Assembly (NCBI GenBank): GCA_963277665.1
Contig: OY728122.1
Location: forward strand, 1,544,562,868-1,544,626,867
Length of the DNA: 64,000 nt
Reading direction: 5' to 3'
Origin: Viscum album
Taxonomy: Eukaryota > Streptophyta > Magnoliopsida > Santalales > Viscaceae
In this document: positions 58,641-64,000 of the stretch, piece after piece
Layout of the letters: each line of letters opens with the position of its first letter
Position numbering within the stretch: position 1 is the first letter of the stretch
Position numbers and translations under genes: made by a program
The notes under the pieces: generated by a model
What the model was told of the DNA's origin: nothing
Databases searched by the model: none
What the model saw: only the letters and a program-made list of their open reading frames with translations

Positions 58641-61190
58641 AGGAAATTTCAATAATGGTTTATTAGCCATGTTGATCCATTATATATGCCTTCCATACAA
58701 CAAAATGTATTCTTCAAATAAGATCTATTATATGGAATCCTAGAACCCATAACTTATTCACCTTATTTGTGCATGAATTTTATCTTTTCAAGAGACTTTA
58801 ATTCAAAAATATCACATGGTGATGTTTTTATCTTGATTATAATCTTTTCTTGGGATATAGGTCTTAGGGAGTAATATCTAGAAGTGTTTTTATCTATGTT
58901 AGACCACACACATTGTAATTATTTATCATCTATAAAATTTTTGGCAACCTTTCACGAGATTTTGAATCATCAAATGTGATCCTTTCTTTTCCTTTTTCAC
59001 CTGGATATTTTTACACTATATTATTTTTTCATTCCATATATATCTAGAAAATTAAAATTTAATATGTGTGTATATAGATATATTCTTTAGGTTTTTCACA
59101 TAGTTCAGTAAGGGTTTTTTTGTTCACATAAGCTATTATATCATTTTCAAACTTTAAGATATTGTAGGATTTTTTTAAACATGTTTTAATCAAATTTTAA
59201 TTCATATTTATTTCCAAGTGTCTCTAATATTTCATCATTGAAACGTTATTTGGATTTTTATGACTTCAGAATTCACCGTTATGTTATTTAATTACCAATG
59301 TAGTTTTTTCATTTTTTTCAAAATTGTGTGATCTTATATTCATAGAGGATTTTTTTTACTTCCATATAATAAAATTATCTATTACTATGGCATAATTTTT
59401 TCCCAATATAAAAAAATATTAAAGTTCTTTAAATATATTTTATATATAGAGGTTCTTATTATTCCATGAATATTGTTTAATTTCTAACTTGATTCCCATT
59501 ATAATATTATTTATTTGGTTGTAATTAAAATTCTTATACCAAAAACCAGTGAACAATTCGAAGACATGTTTCAGTAAAAATAAATACTTAAAAACATAAT
59601 CTTATTTTTTATGTTGTGTACTATCTATAATTCCAATATTTTGGAGCATGTTATTTTTCAAAATTATAAACAATTGCTTGAGATGTTCTTTGGGAACCAG
59701 CTTACTCACTCTTTATTCTATCCACCTTGAATATAGTGGTTTGTTTATTGTAATTTTAATTCAACCATGCATGTTTATATTTTTTAAATTTAAAATTTCA
59801 ATGAAAACAATATTAAGGAAAACTACTCCAAAATTTCATGGATGGTTCCTCTTCCTTCAGGGATTCATGAGAATTATCATAAGATGACATGATGAACTTA
59901 TTTCCATATAATGGAGGTATTATTCCTTTATAATGTTATAAGTAACATTGTGTGTATATAAAACATTTTTCATTTTCCATTTATAAATACAATGATTGAT
60001 TTTCCTTCAAATATGTCAATTTATTAAGGATTCATGCCTTTGGATCACATTAATTTTCTTGTTTGGGAGTTGGAGTTGTCTTAAAGGAGGATAGAGGAGA
60101 ATTTTTTGGAGCTGAATCTATAAGAGTACTATAGTATTTGGATGATGAAAAGAATTGGATTCATGTCATGATTTGGTGACTCATAGCATTTGAGGTTTAT
60201 ATATTGTTATCTATGTTCGGATGAGGTGTGAAGAATTAAATGTATTCACATCTTGAAAATATAATTAAAGATGTATAATTAAATGAATCGAATTTGATTT
60301 TGATTTAATTGGATGTTGGATATATGTTAGTTTCACACCTTTTAGTTGATACATATCTTATAATCCATAGGGCCTATGGAATTCACCTTGTGAATAATGA
60401 ATTCATGACATGAAATGGGAAATTTCAATAATGTAAATTTGTTTTGATTGAATTATATTTCTCACCATTAGGAAAATTTCTCGTTTTCATTTTTCAAGGA
60501 ACCCTATACTACATTAGGATGTATTCCAGCATGTCTTTCCCTATCATAATTTAGGGGATCTGATGGTGTAATTTCAAAAACTATTCTCAATCCCTAATAT
60601 CTTTCTAGGTTATTATCTCTCATTTTATGGGGGTTCAGTTGTGGTGCTATTTTTTTTAATTAAAGGTGTTTTTTGTAATGAATTTTGGTGATACTTTGGG
60701 GTGGTGAAGGTTGAATCATGATATCATTTTATGGTTGTGGTTTTTGAGTAGTTTTTCCTTGATCTATGGTGCGTTGAATGAATGAAAATCAAATTCAGGG
60801 TAGGGAAGCCTCATTATCTCTTGTTTCTATTTTATATATATAGATTTCATGTTTTTTTTATTACTTTTTTTTGGATATTGAGGGTTATTATAATAATTAT
60901 AATTAATTGGAAAACTTAAAATTAGTGGGTATGGGGAGATATTGCATGTTCTGATTACCTTGTTAATATTTTTAATGATATTATTCCCTATCGTTTCCTA
61001 TCTAAAATTAAAAATATTTGAAACCCAATTTTGAACTATAGTTGATATTTGTTTTGAACCTTTTTATGATTTTTTTGTGAACCAAACATGATTAAAAGGA
61101 TAGTGAACATATATTTGGATAATAAATTAGATTCCCTTGGAATCATGATTGTTTGATAATACAAATTCAAAAAATATTTGAGGAAAACTA
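58640..61190. other. Anonymous AT-rich DNA, no gene seen
   Basis: Short open frames here (for example 59,648-59,887) show no family motif and are low in complexity. No LTR border, terminal repeat or RNA gene could be supported. It may be further decayed repeat. Confidence 0.4.
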
Positions 61191-63106
61191 TCAATATATA
61201 ATAGAATCTAGAATATGTTGTTGGTTGTTTGTGCTTGTGTTCATTCTCTTCATGGAATAAGATACTATGTGGTGATGGGGGTGACTAGTTAGGAAATGGG
61301 ATTTTTTTGGGGATTTTAGCTGGTGGATTGTTGGAAGGGATGTAACATGGGATTTTATGAAATGTGGTGATAAGTGGTAATGATGCATAGTGGTGATGAT
61401 GTGTACTGGATATGTAAGGTACTAATGTTTGATTTTTGTGTGTGATGGTTATGCTATGAGATGTGGTATTTTTGTTAATATTGATTGGTTGGTGTGGTGT
61501 AGAGTTGAAGGTAGATGTGAGGTGTAGTGTTGATGGTTTTGTGTGATGAGCCACGTTTTTCATGGAATAATTGTGATAGTTTTGTGGTAATCCATGTAAT
61601 GAATTGTGGTAATAAAATAGAACAAAATAAGTCGGTAAAAATGATATATGGGTTAGAAATTGGTGCATGTTAAACGGGTCAAATTAATTGAATGAAATAA
61701 TGGGTTGTTTAGTTTGAAATGGAATGTATAAATGAATAAAATTGGTGGAACCTATAACTAAATGTGAAAATGTTTTGTGGATTTTGTTTTTATCATGTAC
61801 AGTGTTATATAAAATGGGTGAAGTTGTTTTAATGACTATTCTTTGGTATGTCATTGGTGATGTGGTGTGCTCTATTATAGTGGTTGTGGACCCCAATGTT
61901 GGGTATTGTGTGCTATATTATTTACCATGTATTTTATTCAATTTTTATATTCACCCAACTGGTGTCAGATGACCTTAACAATGTTTAGAAAGTTGGGGCT
62001 CCAAGTGTCTTCCCCAATATCTAGAATGATGGTTATAATGATGGTTTGATACCCCCTATAAACCTCTACTCCTTTAGTAGTGGTGGCACAGTTTTATAAA
62101 GGTGAGATGTGGTGTGATGGACCATGTGTTTTTGGGTAGGAAGAATAGTGATGGGGAAGTGATGTGGTGTGTTATATGGTGTGGGTTATGTGTGGTTATA
62201 GGTGGGAACAAGGTTGATGTCCTTCATTTTAATGATACCATAGTGCACTGTTTATGTGAAGAGATGACCTGTTATATCCAAGGATTCATCAAAGATTATA
62301 TATGGTGGTGATACCAAACAGTAGTAAAGTATGCTAGAAATTATGAGCATAGGGTAGGTAGGGATGCATCCTGGCCCACATCATAGAAGAATTAGGTTTC
62401 ATCATGTGATATTTGATTTGATATGATTTGATTTGTGTGGAATATATTGGAGCATCAGATGTTTAACAGTGTGTGGTAAGAGGTAATATTCAGGGTTGAA
62501 ATGGCATTAGGGAAAGTTTATTATTTTAATCATGATGTTATACTACTATAATACACATCTTCTTTGTTGAGTGATCCATTGTAAGGATAGGATTGATAGT
62601 TGACCAGTTTAGGTTCTTGTTGGTTCTATTTTTTGTTCACTAGATAATTAGTCTGTTGATTTCACATGTACTCTAGAGACCCTGGTTATGCCACTATTGA
62701 GTATACTAGTTATTCTCTAATTATTTATAGAAACTATTTTTTCTGTTTTCTGAAGGACTTTGGGGATCAATATAGACATTACTAACTAGGATGGATATAT
62801 TTTTGTTTGGATAATGTATACTTTTCTTTTAGTAGATTATATTGGATACTTTTATATATATCATTTTATATCATTCTTCAATTAGGGGTTGGTTTTCAGT
62901 TTACCATTGTATTTTCTACTAGAGTTTCTTAATGGGTTTTTATCCTATCTCCTAATTTGATTTATATTTTATTAGGTAATGCCTCCTATTTTTGAGATTT
63001 TTATACCCTCAATGTTAGACAACAAAACGTGGCCTACTAGATGGGGTACTTGAGTTTCACTCTATCTCTTCCTTTATTTCGGAATCCTTGGGGGAGTGGG
63101 TTAAGA
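61190..63106 (+). repeat. End of a Tekay-related 5' LTR running to the right window edge (left border unknown)
   Basis: The end, CCTTGGGGGAGTGGGTTAAGA (63,086-63,106), aligns with CCCTGGGGGACAGGTCGTGACA at the Tekay 5' LTR end, and a primer site follows. About 420 bases earlier, CTATTGAGTATACTAGTTATTCTC (62,693) aligns with TACTGAGTATCCTTATACTCACC of the Tekay LTR (17,053). The plus strand is G/T-rich and C-poor. Open frames on both strands in 61.2-62.3 kb reflect this skew. I could not find the TG start. Confidence 0.55.
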
Positions 63107-63111
63107 TAGAG

Positions 63112-63130
63112 TGGTATTAAAGGTGGTTGT
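63112..63130 (+). promoter_or_regulatory. Primer-binding site of the right-edge element
   Basis: TGGTATTAAAGGTGGTTG matches the Tekay site TGGTATTAGAGGAGTCG with few changes and sits five bases after the inferred LTR end. Confidence 0.6.
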
Positions 63131-64000
63131 TGAGAGATAGAATAGATTTTGGAGCTATGAACATTGATGATTGCTTGGATTGGTAGGTTAGTGGTGCTAA
63201 TTCATCATGTTGTGTGACCTATTCCACGGAGACAAGATATGAAACATGATTTTATAATGCTCCATAATCTAATTCATAGACTCTAAGAATATTGAATGAC
63301 CATGTTAGGTGGAACTGTTTGTTGGGTCAATAACATGGAGAGGAATATGCATGATTATTTTTTATTAATGAGTCTAAAATAGGTTTTTGTGGAATGTAAA
63401 AGGAAATAAATAAATTATTTTAAAAAAAAAATTGTGTTATGTTTCTTCATATGTTATCCTTTATTTTGAAGAATGGATCATGTTCATTGTTTATAAATGG
63501 ATAAATCTATTGAGGATCAAGGAGATGAACTAATTGAATATTGGAGGGTTTTTTTAATATAGAGGGATGAGGATTTGTATAAAAAATTTATTTCCTTTCA
63601 CCAATATAGTTTTTTGGAAATTGTGAAGGAATACAAATTGAGAGGAAGATAAATCACTTGTTGGAGGTGCTCGATATCCATTTCAATTGGATCTGAGCAA
63701 TGGTTGAGTTCAAGGTTTCATTCAACATGAGTATAATTATGGAATCATACATCAGTGGTGAGTACTATTTCATAGAGAATGTAAGGAGGAATATGTTTTT
63801 TAGATCGAGTTTCAAAAGGAGTTGTATTCAGAATTCCTACCATCAATGACAATGGAAGAAAATAGGTAGGATATTCTCTCCCCTCATAAGGATAACTTTA
63901 TCGTAAGGGGGTTGATGTTCAAGTTACAAGACCTCTTGAAAATTTCTATGTTCAAGTTACAAGACCTCTTGAAAATTTCTATTGTTTTTTCCTAAATTAG
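63131..64000 (+). pseudogene. Leader and possible gag start of the right-edge element (cut by window)
   Basis: By position this should be leader and gag. About 63,510-63,560 reads GKSIEDQGDELIEYWR, and 63,785-63,840 reads EEYVF, stop, IEFQKELYSEFLPS, which resembles the gypsy capsid pattern WxxFKxxFxxxYFP only loosely. Stops are frequent. It ends with an exact 33-base tandem duplication. The element continues beyond the window. Confidence 0.35.
63915..63980 (+). repeat. Exact 33-bp tandem duplication
   Basis: The unit starting ATGTTCAAGTTACAAGACCT is present twice without a mismatch (63,915-63,947 and 63,948-63,980). Eleven codons per unit keep any frame. Perfect identity beside decayed sequence suggests a recent event or an assembly artefact. 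Confidence 0.95.

Noticed and set aside
61285..61668. A 127-codon histidine/threonine-rich minus-strand frame
   Set aside because: It is explained by the C-poor, G/T-rich plus strand in an LTR; it is low in complexity with no domain.
1..64000. CRISPR-like arrays, prokaryotic operons, phage or plasmid features, organelle genes
   Set aside because: No regularly spaced identical repeats, ribosome binding sites with compact genes, or chloroplast or mitochondrial gene sequences were recognised. All coding traces belong to plant retroelements.

Overview
The window is plant nuclear intergenic DNA: very AT-rich and made almost entirely of old, nested LTR retrotransposons. No host gene, tRNA or rRNA gene, CRISPR array or prokaryotic operon could be supported. 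The lineages seen are Ty3/gypsy chromoviruses with long LTRs and tRNA-Met-type primer sites, a Ty1/copia Sirevirus-like element, and a non-autonomous CACTA (En/Spm) transposon. This mix points to a flowering plant with a large, slowly purged genome; the species cannot be told from the sequence. Nearly every coding region carries stop codons and frameshifts, and long open frames are mostly chance or fragments.

Layout. (1) About 3.0-6.2 kb, plus strand: a heavily decayed Ty3/gypsy gag-pol ('element B') with recognisable gag, reverse transcriptase, RNase H and start of integrase. (2) About 6.2-10.4 kb: copy 1 of an AT-rich repeat family called X here; a second copy lies at 43.7-48.5 kb and continues at 58.0-58.6 kb. 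(3) About 10.45-11.56 kb: a segment called Y1, homologous to the stretch between pol and the 3' LTR of the copia element at 41.3-42.3 kb (Y2). (4) About 11.64-43.69 kb: a large Ty3/gypsy element ('element A') with roughly 4 kb LTRs and a short internal region (27.1-29.2 kb). Three later insertions sit inside it: a complete Tekay/Del-like gypsy element (14,257-25,814) in its 5' LTR, a 670-bp CACTA element (31,539-32,208) in its 3' LTR, and a copia element (about 34,294-43,616), also in its 3' LTR. (5) 48,468-58,003, minus strand: a complete Ty3/gypsy chromovirus, the best preserved element here, inserted into X copy 2. (6) About 58.6-61.8 kb: anonymous AT-rich DNA. (7) From an undefined start to 63,106: the end of a Tekay-related LTR, then a primer site and possible gag that run off the window.

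Functionally the window is a stratified record of insertions. Target-site duplications, paired LTRs and an 'empty site' in the paralogous LTR give relative ages: element A is oldest; Tekay, copia and CACTA came later; the minus-strand gypsy element looks young, judging by its similar LTRs and few stops. None looks able to move by itself. No undescribed enzymatic system was found. The most unusual structures are nine paired hairpins and a tRNA-like module in the CACTA element, an approximately 190-bp triplicated block in the element A LTRs, GC-rich arrays in the Tekay LTRs, and the paired X and Y repeats of uncertain identity.
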